This document shows positions 1-8,120 of a DNA stretch of 64,000 nucleotides, in pieces (within the stretch, counting starts at the first letter, position 1; each line of letters starts with the position of its first letter). Where the stretch lies: NCBI RefSeq assembly GCF_000374305.1, contig NZ_KB894093.1, positions 1,798,001-1,862,000 on the forward strand, written 5' to 3'. A program made the translations under genes and the position numbers. A model generated the notes under the pieces. The model made no database searches, was not told where the DNA came from, and saw only the letters and a program-made list of their open reading frames with translations. The stretch is from Actinomadura flavalba DSM 45200. GTDB lineage: Bacteria; Actinomycetota; Actinomycetes; Streptosporangiales; Streptosporangiaceae.

Positions 1-515
1 TCCCGTCCGACCTGACCAAGGTCGCGCTGCCGCTCAACGGCCGTCGCGGCTTCGGGTTCCTCGCCTACGCGCTCATCGGCCTGGACAACGCCTACGCCGA
101 CCTCAAGCTCGACCAGTACTTCACCGAGGCCGGTCGCAAGGCGTTCACGGACATGCCGAAGGACACCTGCACGCTGGAGATCCTCACCGAGTGGGCGGGC
201 AAGCGCACCGCCGACTACCTGACCAAGTCCCCGTTCCTCGACGCGCCGTGGCTCGCCCGGGTCGCCGAGAACAAGCTGGGCTCGCTGCCGCCCAAGGTGC
301 CGGTGTTCCAGTACCACGGCACCAAGGACGACATCGTCGCCTACGGCCAGGCGTCCGAGCTGCGGACCGCCTACTGCGCGGCCAAGGTGAACGTCACCTG
401 GAAGACCTACGAGGTCGACCACATCACCGGAGTCGGCCGTGGCAACGCCGACGCCCTCGCCTACATCGCCGCCCGGCTCGCCGGCGAGAACCCCACCCCC
501 AACTGCGAAGCCTAA
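1..515 (+). CDS. Secretory lipase (LIP family), C-terminal part
   Basis: This is the 3' end of a gene that begins before the window; it is open from base 3. It looks like the C-terminal half of a secreted alpha/beta-hydrolase of the secretory lipase (LIP, Pfam PF03583) type. The segment 'VFQYHGTKDDIVAYGQ' carries the acid-loop Asp, and 'VDHITGVGRGNADALAYI' carries the expected catalytic His, followed by a short Cys-containing tail. The nucleophile serine must lie upstream, outside the window. The stop codon overlaps the Shine-Dalgarno sequence of the following lipoprotein gene, so the two are probably co-transcribed. The family hydrolyses acylglycerols outside the cell. Family assignment is by pattern only and rests on the C-terminal 170 residues. 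Confidence 0.75.
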   Translation, partial: PSDLTKVALPLNGRRGFGFLAYALIGLDNAYADLKLDQYFTEAGRKAFTDMPKDTCTLEILTEWAGKRTADYLTKSPFLDAPWLARVAENKLGSLPPKVPVFQYHGTKDDIVAYGQASELRTAYCAAKVNVTWKTYEVDHITGVGRGNADALAYIAARLAGENPTPNCEA

Positions 516-525
516 GGAGAACACC

Positions 526-1056
526 ATGCGGCGTCTGATCATCGGCGCGGTTCTGACCGCCGCCGTCGGCACCGGCCTCACCGGCTGCGGTGGCGATGAC
601 GAGCCCAAGCAGTCCCCCCAGGTCGCCTGGGCCGACAAGGTCTGCACCTCGATCGGCATCAACGGGCAGAAGCTCGCCCTGCCGGCCGTCGATGCCGACA
701 CCCAGAAGTACAAGGCGAACATCGAACTGTTCCTCGACCAGGTCGGCAAGCGGCTGGAGACGATGGAGACCGGGCTGAAGAGCGCCGGTGCCCCGCCCGT
801 CGACGGCGCGCAGCCCACCGTGGACAAGGCGCTCGCCAAGCTCACCGAGACCCGCGAGTCGCTGGGCAAGGCGCGGGAGGAGCTGAAGAAGGCCGACGTC
901 AACGACAAGGCCGAGCTGTCCAAGGAACTGAGCAAGCTGTCGAAGGTCATGGTCCCCGCGGCGACCTACCAGGGTCCGCGCGAAGACCTGCGGGCCGACC
1001 CGAAGCTGACTCAGGCGTTCGACACGGCCCCGGCGTGCAAGGCGTCGACGTCGTGA
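526..1056 (+). CDS. Small lipoprotein of unknown function
   Basis: A 176-residue protein with a short signal peptide and lipobox (LTGC, Cys about residue 20), so it should be a membrane-anchored lipoprotein on the outer face. The mature part is polar and helical, rich in Lys, Glu and Ala, with two further cysteines (near 'KVCTS' and 'APACK') that could form a disulfide. I recognise no family. The ATG at 526 is chosen because an AAGGAGA sequence at 514-520 sits 5 bases upstream and overlaps the stop of the preceding lipase gene; an upstream in-frame start at 439 would read into the lipase gene. Likely co-expressed with the lipase, possibly as a secretion or stability partner (inference). Confidence 0.8.
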   Translation: MRRLIIGAVLTAAVGTGLTGCGGDDEPKQSPQVAWADKVCTSIGINGQKLALPAVDADTQKYKANIELFLDQVGKRLETMETGLKSAGAPPVDGAQPTVDKALAKLTETRESLGKAREELKKADVNDKAELSKELSKLSKVMVPAATYQGPREDLRADPKLTQAFDTAPACKASTS

Positions 1057-1071
1057 TCCTCGCGAAGACGT

Positions 1072-1099
1072 CCTGACGCGGTTCGTCCGCCGCGTCAGG
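1072..1099 (+). terminator. Hairpin terminator after the lipase/lipoprotein pair
   Basis: A perfect 10-bp stem (CCTGACGCGG / CCGCGTCAGG) with an 8-base loop lies 16 bases after the lipoprotein stop. There is no T-tract, which is common for actinobacterial terminators. Confidence 0.6.
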
Positions 1100-1286
1100 G
1101 CACCGGGCACCCGTCCGTCCCCATCTCCCGGGGGCGGGCGGGTGTTCTCGCGTTTGTCACCCCGACACCGGTTTTGTCACTCGCCTGTCCAGGTCGGTCC
1201 CGAAGGTCTTACCCCGCACACAACCGCCCAGAGCGCCGATGCGCCACGCTGAACACGGTAATCAGCCGCCTTCGGGGGAGTGATCA

Positions 1287-2519
1287 GTGACCGCACTCGA
1301 CTGCCGTCCGTTCGAGGCCATCCCCGGCTGGGTGGGGACACGGCTGCGGCCCGCCATCGAGGACGCCGCCGACGAACTGCTCCGCGAACTCGTCGGTGAC
1401 GGCGACGGCGAGGGCGTCGTCCCGCCGCCGAGCGACGGGCCGCGCCGGATGCGGCTGCGGGCCGGGATCGTCGCCGGCATGGCGCACTTCTGCGACCTGC
1501 TGGAGAACCCCGACACCGGCTGGGGGCGCGTCGCCGCGTTCTACCGTGCCGTCGGGCGGCAGCTCGCCCGCGACGGCCGCGACCTCGCCGAGTCGCACCA
1601 GGTGCTGCGCCGGTCGGCGCTGGCGGCCTGGCGGGGGCTGGCGAGCCTCACCGACATCCTCGACCACGACCATGACCACGTGCTGCTCGTCGTCGAGGCC
1701 CAGTTCGCCTACCTGGACGCCGTCACGGCCGAGATCGCCGAGGGGTACCGGGCCGAGCACGGCGTCGCCGCGCGCGACGCGCGGATGCGGCGGGCGCGGC
1801 TGCTGGCGCTGCTGCTCGGGGAGCCGCCGGGCGAACGCGACCGGATCGCGTCGCTGGCCGAGCAGGCGCGCTGGCCGCTGCCGCGCACGGTCGCGGCCGT
1901 CGCGGTCGCCGTCCGGCCGACGCCCGCCGCGCGGGACGCGGCCGCGCGGCCGGTGCTGCCCGTCCCCGCCGAGGTGCTCGCCGACCTCGGGATGGCCGAG
2001 CCGCACCTGCTCGTCCCCGACCCGGACCTGCCCGAGCGGGCGGGGCTGCTGGAGCCGCTGCTGGGGGACTGGATCGTCGCGGTGGGGCCGACGGTGCCGC
2101 TGGCGCGGGCCCGCGAGTCGCTGCGCTGGGCGCGGGACACGCTGACGCTGGCGCGGCGCGGCGCGCTCGGCGGCAACGGGCTGATCCGCAGCGCCGACCA
2201 TCTGCCGTCGCTCGTGGTGTTCCGCGCCGGGGAGCTGATCGACGACGCGGCGTCCACCCGGCTCGCGCCGCTGGACGGCCTGGCGCCCGCGCAGCGGGAC
2301 CGGCTCACCGAGACGTTGCAGGCGCTGCTGGAGCACAACTTCAACGCGGCGCGGGCGTCGCGGCGGCTGCGCGTGCACCCGCAGACGGTGCGGTACCGCC
2401 TGCGGCAGCTTGAGGACCTGTTCGGCGATGACCTGCGCGATCCGCGTCGGTGCCTGGAGATGGAGCTGATCCTGCACGCCCGGTATGCGACGGCCCCTGT
2501 AGGACACGGCGTCTCATAA
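1287..2519 (+). CDS. PucR/CdaR-type transcriptional regulator
   Basis: A 410-residue regulator. The C-terminal region, around residues 345-395, contains 'NFNAARASRRLRVHPQTVRY' followed by 'RLRQLEDLFG', the PucR C-terminal helix-turn-helix signature (PF13556). The central region fits the GGDEF-like domain usual in this family; the N-terminal 180 residues are helical. Such proteins regulate nitrogen, purine or amino-acid catabolic genes. The GTG at 1287 is preceded by GGGGGAG at 1274-1280, six bases upstream. The next gene is an obvious paralogue, sharing the N-terminal 'RPFEAIP' and the whole C-terminal end, so the pair arose by tandem duplication. Target genes are unknown. Confidence 0.85.
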   Translation: MTALDCRPFEAIPGWVGTRLRPAIEDAADELLRELVGDGDGEGVVPPPSDGPRRMRLRAGIVAGMAHFCDLLENPDTGWGRVAAFYRAVGRQLARDGRDLAESHQVLRRSALAAWRGLASLTDILDHDHDHVLLVVEAQFAYLDAVTAEIAEGYRAEHGVAARDARMRRARLLALLLGEPPGERDRIASLAEQARWPLPRTVAAVAVAVRPTPAARDAAARPVLPVPAEVLADLGMAEPHLLVPDPDLPERAGLLEPLLGDWIVAVGPTVPLARARESLRWARDTLTLARRGALGGNGLIRSADHLPSLVVFRAGELIDDAASTRLAPLDGLAPAQRDRLTETLQALLEHNFNAARASRRLRVHPQTVRYRLRQLEDLFGDDLRDPRRCLEMELILHARYATAPVGHGVS

Positions 2520-2714
2520 GGGGTTCGGCTCTCCGTTTTGGGGGCGGGGGCGCGGCTCAGCGTTGAGCTGGCACTTCTCCGGCACGTTGGCATCCAGAGG
2601 TGAATTCGACGGGCGAAGGCTGTGCCCGGCTGACAACCGTGTTCCGGACGCCTGCTGCATCCTAGTGGGACTCGACGTGTCACATCGGTCCCCACCGTGC
2701 AGGAGAGTCGGTCG

Positions 2715-3854
2715 ATGCCCCACCCCGTGCTCGACGTCCGTCCGTTCGAGGCCATCCCCCGCGACCTCATCCGCCGCATCCGCCCCTTCGTCGCCGCGGC
2801 GGCCGACGACCCCCTCGACTCCGCCGCCCGCGCCACCCTGCTCGCCGCGCTGCGCCGGTTCTACGACCTCGTCGAGGACCCCGGCAGCGCCTGGCCCGAG
2901 ATCGCCCGCGCCTACCGCGCCGAGGGCCGCGACCTCGCCGTCCGCGGCGCCGACCCCGAGGAGACGCACCGCGCGCTGCGCCGCGCGGCGCAGACCGTCT
3001 GGCGGACGCTGATCGCGCTGGCCGACACCCTCGACGTCGACCGGGTGACGCTCGGCCGCATCGCCGAGGCGCAGTTCGGCTACATGGACGCGGTCGCCGC
3101 CGAGATCGCCGCCGGATACGAGGAGGAGTCCGCGCACGGCGCCGAGGGGCTGCGGCGCCGCCGGGCGCGGCTGTCGAGCGTGCTGCTCGGGGGCGGCGAC
3201 GCGGCCGCGATCGCCGACGCGGCGGCCGACGCCGGGTGGACGTTGCCCCGCACCCTCGCCGCCGTCGTCCTGCACCCCCGGCGCGACCGGGGCGTCCACC
3301 CGCCGACGCTGCCGCCGGACGTCCTGGTCGACCTCGTCCGCCGCGAACCGTGCCTGCTGCTGCCCGACCCGGACGGGCCCGGACGCGGCCGCGTGCTGGA
3401 GGCGCTGCTGGGGGACTGGATCGTCGTGGCGGGGCCCACGCTGCCGCCGGACCAGGCGCCGGAGTCGCTGCGCTGGGCGCGTCAGGGCCTCGAACTGGCC
3501 CGCCGCGGCCGGCTGCCCGCCTCGGACGTGGTGCGCTGCATGGACCACGTCCCGACCCTGGTCATCTTTGGCGCCGAGACCCTCATCCACCACGCGGCCG
3601 ACGCCCGCCTGGCCCCGCTCCACCACCTGTCCGAGGCCCAGGCCGAACGCCTCTCGGAGACCCTGCTGTCGCTCCTGGAGTGCAACTTCAACGCCACCGA
3701 GGCGTCGGCCCGCCTGCACGTCCACCCGCAGACCGTCCGCTACCGCCTCCGCCACCTGGAAGAACTCTTCGGCGAATCCCTCCGCGACCCGGACCACTCC
3801 CTGGAACTGGAAATGATCCTCCACGCCCGCCACGCCCCCACCCCGACCCGCTGA
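2715..3854 (+). CDS. PucR/CdaR-type transcriptional regulator, paralogue
   Basis: A 379-residue regulator parallel over its whole length to the one at 1287-2519: N-terminal 'VRPFEAIP', a shared 'LLGDWIV' segment in the middle, and C-terminal 'ATEASARLHVHPQTVRYRLR' helix-turn-helix. The ATG at 2715 is preferred over a GTG at 2697 because AGGAG at 2701-2705 lies 9 bases before it and because it aligns with the paralogue's start. The 195-bp gap between the two genes contains its own upstream region, so they need not form one transcript. The DNA-binding helix is well conserved between the two, so they may recognise related operators (inference). Confidence 0.85.
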   Translation: MPHPVLDVRPFEAIPRDLIRRIRPFVAAAADDPLDSAARATLLAALRRFYDLVEDPGSAWPEIARAYRAEGRDLAVRGADPEETHRALRRAAQTVWRTLIALADTLDVDRVTLGRIAEAQFGYMDAVAAEIAAGYEEESAHGAEGLRRRRARLSSVLLGGGDAAAIADAAADAGWTLPRTLAAVVLHPRRDRGVHPPTLPPDVLVDLVRREPCLLLPDPDGPGRGRVLEALLGDWIVVAGPTLPPDQAPESLRWARQGLELARRGRLPASDVVRCMDHVPTLVIFGAETLIHHAADARLAPLHHLSEAQAERLSETLLSLLECNFNATEASARLHVHPQTVRYRLRHLEELFGESLRDPDHSLELEMILHARHAPTPTR

Positions 3855-3900
3855 CGGGCCGACGCTACCGGCGCCGCCGTCCCCGGCCTCCCGGTGTCCG

Positions 3901-4356
3901 CTACGAGGCGATGTCGGGTCGGGTGACGGGGACGATGGTGAGCAGGTCGTCCAGGCCCCGGAAATCCTGCGGGTTGGTGGTGTAGAGGGGCAGCCCCTCG
4001 GCGATGGCGACAGAGGCGATCATCAGGTCGGCGATCGGGCGCCGTGGCTTACGCCCCGCCGCGACCACCGCCGCGCACACCCGGCCGTAGATCCGGGCGG
4101 CCTCGACGTCGAACGGGATGGGGTCGAACTCGTTCTCGGCCCGCTGGAGCACGTCCAGGCGCCGCGCCCGTTCGACATGCTCGTCGTAGACGGCCTGGTC
4201 CTCGTTGCGCCGGACCTCGTGCGGACCGGCCGACAGCTCGGCGAGCGTGATCGCGCTGATGGCCATCTCGTCGGGCAGTTCCGCCGGGTCGATCCAGCTA
4301 CGCAGGATCATGATGTTGGTGTCGAGGAGCCCTTGCGCGTGTGGTTCAGCGCTCAT
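3901..4356 (-). CDS. vapC: PIN-domain toxin (VapC-like)
   Basis: A 151-residue PIN-domain ribonuclease. Acidic active-site residues expected for VapC are visible: Asp12 in 'LLDTNIM', Glu40 in 'AITLAELSAG', Asp110 in 'PIADLMIAS', and Asp131 in 'TTNPQDF'. VapC toxins cleave tRNA, rRNA or other RNA in a Mg-dependent way when free of antitoxin. The ATG at 4356 lies inside the end of the upstream antitoxin gene (11-bp overlap), the normal translational coupling of these pairs. A longer in-frame ORF reaching 4500 has an unrelated Pro/Thr-rich leader and is rejected. Catalytic residues appear intact, so the toxin should be active. Confidence 0.88.
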   Translation of the reverse strand: MSAEPHAQGLLDTNIMILRSWIDPAELPDEMAISAITLAELSAGPHEVRRNEDQAVYDEHVERARRLDVLQRAENEFDPIPFDVEAARIYGRVCAAVVAAGRKPRRPIADLMIASVAIAEGLPLYTTNPQDFRGLDDLLTIVPVTRPDIAS

Positions 4357-4615
4357 AGGGGTCGCCCGCGTCGTGGTCGGCGACCGCGTCCTGGTCGGCC
4401 CGGAACGCGTCCAGGGCGATGGCGGGGGCGTTGGCGGACATGGCCGCGAACTCCGTGCGCGGAACGAACCGGCGACGCCGCCGCAGGGGGACCAGCGCAC
4501 CGATCTCGCGGCCGTCGCGCGTGACGGTGAACGCCTGTCCGCGTTCGACCGCGTCCATGATCTCCTTGGACCGGCTGCGCAGGTCCCGCTGGGTGACCTC
4601 GGGCTGAGCGCTCAT
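4346..4615 (-). CDS. Antitoxin, Phd/YefM family
   Basis: An 89-residue antitoxin. 'TQRDLRSRSKEIMDAVERGQ' and 'VTRDGREIGALVPL' match the N-terminal DNA-binding fold of Phd/YefM antitoxins; the C-terminal acidic part should wrap the toxin. It both neutralises the PIN toxin and autorepresses the operon. The ATG at 4615 gives the standard N-terminus; an ATG at 4624 would add three residues and cannot be excluded. Neither has a strong Shine-Dalgarno sequence. The antitoxin belongs to the Phd fold rather than the AbrB or RHH folds more often paired with VapC, although this mixed pairing is well known in actinobacteria. Confidence 0.85.
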   Translation of the reverse strand: MSAQPEVTQRDLRSRSKEIMDAVERGQAFTVTRDGREIGALVPLRRRRRFVPRTEFAAMSANAPAIALDAFRADQDAVADHDAGDPYER

Positions 4616-4667
4616 AGCGCCCATGATAGACCGGGTGTGCCATGCGGTGCTACACCGTGCCACCGGC

Positions 4668-5423
4668 TCAGGAGGGGGCGGCGAGGAGGGCTGCCAGGTG
4701 GATGACGGTGCGGCGGTCGAAGGTGGTGGTGATGGCCTGGATGAGGGCGGCCAGGGGGGAGTCGGGGGGTTCGGTGCCCAAGAGCCAGGTGACGCGGTCG
4801 GCGCACAGGGGGTCCAGGGGGGAGGCCGCGACGAGCTGGGTCATGAACTGGGCGGCCAGGGTCGTTTCGATGTGGCGGCGGGGCGGGGTGCGGGTGGCGA
4901 GCCACTGGACGCCGGCCGACTCGACGCTCGCGATCCACGCGCGGACGGTCAGTTCCAGCAGCGGGCTCGGGTCGGTGACGTCCAGGGTGCGGTAGGTCAG
5001 CGCGCAGATGCGGTCGCGGACGGCGCGGGCGGCGGCCAGCGCGCCGTCGGGCGCGCGGGTGTCGCTGATGCCGAGAATGCCCGCGTAGCCGCCCGCGTAC
5101 TGCTCCACGAAGTCGAAGTACAGGGTCAGCCGAGCCATGAGCAGCGCGGACGGGGTGTCGCCCGTGGCGCGTTCCAGGCGGTCCGTCAGGTCGCGGCCGA
5201 CGCGGTCGGCGACCGCCGCGTACAGCTCGTTCTTGCCGTCGAAGTACCGGTAGACCGAGGACCGGGACGTCCCGGCGGCCGCCGCGACGTCGTCGATGGA
5301 GACGTCGGGTTCGGGCCGGTGGCCGAAGACCTCGACGCCCGCGGCGATGATCTCCTCACGGCGGCGGGACGACGGCAGGCGCCGGAACGCGCGGCCTGGG
5401 GGGTCGGAGTCGTCGTCGGCCAT
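4668..5423 (-). CDS. TetR-family transcriptional regulator
   Basis: A 251-residue TetR-type repressor. The N-terminal helix-turn-helix is clear: 'REEIIAAGVEVFGH' then 'VSIDDVAAAAGTSRSSVYRY' then 'FDGKNELY'. The C-terminal ligand domain is helical and unassigned. It is divergent from an acyl-CoA synthetase gene, with a TTGTCA-N6-TGACAA palindrome between them, so it probably represses that gene and itself; the ligand may be an acyl-CoA or fatty acid (inference). The start is uncertain: ATG at 5423 or 5432, neither with a good ribosome-binding site; both leave the domain intact. Confidence 0.87.
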   Translation of the reverse strand: MADDDSDPPGRAFRRLPSSRRREEIIAAGVEVFGHRPEPDVSIDDVAAAAGTSRSSVYRYFDGKNELYAAVADRVGRDLTDRLERATGDTPSALLMARLTLYFDFVEQYAGGYAGILGISDTRAPDGALAAARAVRDRICALTYRTLDVTDPSPLLELTVRAWIASVESAGVQWLATRTPPRRHIETTLAAQFMTQLVAASPLDPLCADRVTWLLGTEPPDSPLAALIQAITTTFDRRTVIHLAALLAAPS

Positions 5424-5540
5424 GGCGGCCATCCTAACGGCGGGCAAGATCAGCGCTTTGTCGCCGGGCGCGCAATTGCCGGGAAAGGGTGCTGCCGACG
5501 TGAACAATAGTCTGTCGGCTACACGTCCGGCCGGGCGTAC

Positions 5541-5558
5541 TTGTCAGCACATTGACAA
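5541..5558. promoter_or_regulatory. Palindromic operator between tetR and acyl-CoA synthetase gene
   Basis: TTGTCA at 5541-5546 and TGACAA at 5553-5558 form a perfect inverted repeat with a 6-base spacer, in the intergenic region of a divergent TetR/target pair. Size and position fit a TetR dimer site. A second, weaker inverted repeat (GACGTG at 5497-5502, CACGTC at 5522-5527) lies just beside it. Confidence 0.55.
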
Positions 5559-5680
5559 AATCGCCAGATAACACCTGGTCCGGCGGCGAAGATACGCCAC
5601 CTCCCGTTCGCCTAGCGTCTAGGGGCGGACCCGGGACGGCCGGGCCGCTGGCTCCTGGGCGGACGGCGGTGAACGGCAAC

Positions 5681-7288
5681 ATGAGCGGATCGGACATGGG
5701 CGACCGGACGAGGTCGGCGGCGCGGGTGGGCGGGATGTTCGCGCGCAGCGGGCTGTGGAAGCCGGGCCCGCCGCGCCGCGTCGTCCGCCAGCTCGGCGCG
5801 CTCAAGCGCTGGGGCACCACCGTCGGCGGGTCCTTCGTGTCCGCCGCCGCCCGCGACCCCGAGCGCGTCGCCGTCCTCGACGATGACGGCGCCATCACCT
5901 TCGGTGAGCTGGACGCCCGCTCCGACCGCCTCGCCGTCGCCCTCGGCCGCTTCGGTGAGCCGCCCCGGCTGGCCCTGCTGTGCCGCAACCACCGCGGCTT
6001 CATCGAGGTGCTCGTCGGCGCGAGCAAGCGCGGCGCCGACGTCGTCCTGCTCAACACCGGCATGAGCACCGAGCAGCTCGTCGACGTCGTCAAGCAGCAG
6101 AACGTCGACGTCGTCGTCGCCGACCACGAGTTCGCCGACTTCCTCGCCGCCCTGCCCGAGGGCGTGCACACGCTGACGGCCGGCGGCCCCGACCCGAGCC
6201 TGGACGCGCTCATCGAGTCCACGCCCGACGCCGTCATCGAGCCGCCCGCCAAGTCCGGCCGGACGATCATGCTCAGCTCCGGCACGACGGGCACCCCCAA
6301 GGGCGCCGACCGGCACTCCAAGCCCGGCCTGAGCCCGCTCGCGTCGATCCTGTCCCGGATTCCGCTGCGCGTGCACGACACGGTGTTCATCGAGGCGCCG
6401 CTGTTCCACACGTGGGGTTACGCGATGCTCCAGATCGCGATCTCGCTGCGCACGACGATCGTGCTGCGCCGCCGCTTCGACCCGGAGGAGACGCTGCGCG
6501 GCCTTCAGGAGAGCAAGGCGACGGCGCTGGTCGTCGTGCCGGTGATGCTGCGCCGCGTCCTGGACCTGCCCGCCAAGACGATCGACGCCTACGACACCTC
6601 GGCGCTGCGCATCGTCGCGGCGAGCGGGTCGGCGCTGCCCGGCGCGCTGTCCACCGAGTTCATGGACCGGTTCGGGGACGTCCTCTACAACCTGTACGGG
6701 TCGACGGAGGCGTCCTGGGTGACGATCGCGAACCCCGAGGACCTGCGCGCCGTCCCCGGCACCGCCGGACGGGCGCCGTCCGGCACCCGCGTCGCGATCC
6801 TCGACTCGGAGGGCAACCCCGTCCCGCCCGGGAAGACGGGCCGCATCTTCGCCGCCAACGAGCTGCTGTTCGCGGGCTACACCAGCGGCGCGACCAAGGA
6901 GATGCACGACGGCATGATGAGCCTGGGCGACCTCGGTCACATGGACGCGGCCGGGCGCCTCACCGTCGACGGCCGCGACGACGACATGATCGTGTCGGGC
7001 GGCGAGAACATCTTCCCGAGCGCGGTGGAGGAGGTCGTCCTCAAGCTGCCGCAGGTGTCGGAGGCCGTCGTCGTCGGTGTGCCCGACGAGCAGTTCGGCC
7101 AGCGCCTCGCCGCCTACATCGTCCTGGCCCCGGACGCCGGCGCGCTCACCGCCGACGACGTCAAGGACCATGTCCGCGAGCACGTCGCGCGCTTCGCGGT
7201 GCCCCGCGACGTCCACTTCCGCGACGAGCTGCCCCGCAACGCCACCGGCAAGGTGCTGCGGCGGGTGCTCGCCGAGCCGGACGCCTAG
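5681..7288 (+). CDS. Acyl-CoA synthetase (AMP-forming)
   Basis: A 535-residue ANL-superfamily enzyme that activates a carboxylic acid to acyl-AMP and then acyl-CoA. The AMP-binding P-loop 'LSSGTTGTPKGA' is near residue 200, 'YGSTEA' (A5 motif) follows, then 'GRDDDMIVSGGENIFP' (hinge Asp/Arg region) and the C-terminal catalytic lysine motif 'RNATGKVLRR'. The overall pattern fits medium/long-chain fatty acyl-CoA synthetases common in actinomycetes. The start is uncertain; ATG 5681 is chosen because the conserved family N-terminus begins close after it, while the ORF start at 5552 lies in the operator region. The stop overlaps that of the convergent ATPase gene. The TetR gene next door is the likely regulator. 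Confidence 0.87.
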   Translation: MSGSDMGDRTRSAARVGGMFARSGLWKPGPPRRVVRQLGALKRWGTTVGGSFVSAAARDPERVAVLDDDGAITFGELDARSDRLAVALGRFGEPPRLALLCRNHRGFIEVLVGASKRGADVVLLNTGMSTEQLVDVVKQQNVDVVVADHEFADFLAALPEGVHTLTAGGPDPSLDALIESTPDAVIEPPAKSGRTIMLSSGTTGTPKGADRHSKPGLSPLASILSRIPLRVHDTVFIEAPLFHTWGYAMLQIAISLRTTIVLRRRFDPEETLRGLQESKATALVVVPVMLRRVLDLPAKTIDAYDTSALRIVAASGSALPGALSTEFMDRFGDVLYNLYGSTEASWVTIANPEDLRAVPGTAGRAPSGTRVAILDSEGNPVPPGKTGRIFAANELLFAGYTSGATKEMHDGMMSLGDLGHMDAAGRLTVDGRDDDMIVSGGENIFPSAVEEVVLKLPQVSEAVVVGVPDEQFGQRLAAYIVLAPDAGALTADDVKDHVREHVARFAVPRDVHFRDELPRNATGKVLRRVLAEPDA

Positions 7289-7671
7289 AGTTCCAGGGCG
7301 AACCAGAGGGTCGTGCCGGCGGAGTCGTACTCCAGGCCCCAGGCGGTCGCGAGGGCGTCGATGACCATGAGGCCGCGGCCGTGGTCGATGCGGGTCTGCC
7401 CGTCCTCCTCGCTCTCGGCGGGGCCGCGGTCGCGCACCTCGACGCGCAGGGACGCGCCGTCGCCGAGGACGTCCACGTCGATCGGGCCGGAGCCGTGCAG
7501 GACGGCGTTGGCGACGGCCTCGGCGCTCATCAGTTCGAGGTCGTCGAGGGCGTCGTCGTCGGCGATGACCTTGGCGGCGCGGTCGCGGACGGCGCGGCGC
7601 GCCTGCTGGCCCGCGATCCGCTCGCCGGGGAAGGTCAGCCGGTCGCCGATGCGCTCCATGGGCGCGGTCAT
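7285..7671 (-). CDS. Anti-sigma-type ATP-binding protein (RsbW-like HATPase)
   Basis: A 128-residue single-domain GHKL ATPase. The N-box is 'EAVANAVLHG' and the G-box region is 'DHGRGLMVIDAL'. Stand-alone proteins of this kind in actinomycetes act as anti-sigma factor serine kinases or related switches (HATPase_c_2 family). No sigma factor or anti-anti-sigma factor is adjacent, so its partner is unknown. It ends in a 4-bp overlap with the convergent acyl-CoA synthetase gene. ATG 7671 and ATG 7659 are both possible starts; neither has a clear ribosome-binding site. Confidence 0.83.
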   Translation of the reverse strand: MTAPMERIGDRLTFPGERIAGQQARRAVRDRAAKVIADDDALDDLELMSAEAVANAVLHGSGPIDVDVLGDGASLRVEVRDRGPAESEEDGQTRIDHGRGLMVIDALATAWGLEYDSAGTTLWFALEL

Positions 7672-8120
7672 GGCCGGGGGCCCGGCGCGCCGGCGGGCGG
7701 ACGGCCGGGTCGGGCGGGCGCGGACGTCGCGCGGGCGCGGGCGGACGGACCGAGTGTCACTGGATCACCACTCTGCGGGATAGGGAACGCGTTGCAATCA
7801 TTCACCTACGGTGCGTCATCGGCAACGCGCTGCGCATATTGATCTTGATTTTTCGGGGACGGGTGCGCCGTCGGTGGAGGCACACCGGCGGACGAGGACC
7901 CACCGCAACGTTACTACCCTCCCGCCTTTCCCTGCCGTGCGGAAACAAAAAACCCCAGTCCCGGATTACTCACCTGGACGCACAGGACGTACTTTTTCTC
8001 CGTCATCAGGGTTGATTATTACCGGGGTGGCATATGTCACCATCCGTGCATAAGCCTTTCGTCCGGCTTGCGGGCCGGGCCCCACCTCAAGGCTCATCGA
8101 GTCCCACCCCGGGGGTGCCC
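7672..8120. promoter_or_regulatory. Divergent intergenic region with inverted repeat
   Basis: This 449-bp region separates the ATPase gene from the membrane-protein gene. From about 7780 to 8080 its base composition is clearly less GC-rich than the surroundings, as expected for promoters. CGCGTTGC at 7788-7795 is inverted as GCAACGCG at 7822-7829, a possible operator. I find no credible small gene in it. Confidence 0.4.

Noticed and set aside
7780..8080. AT-richer stretch as an island of foreign DNA
   Set aside because: It is short, intergenic and placed between divergent genes, which fits promoters better.
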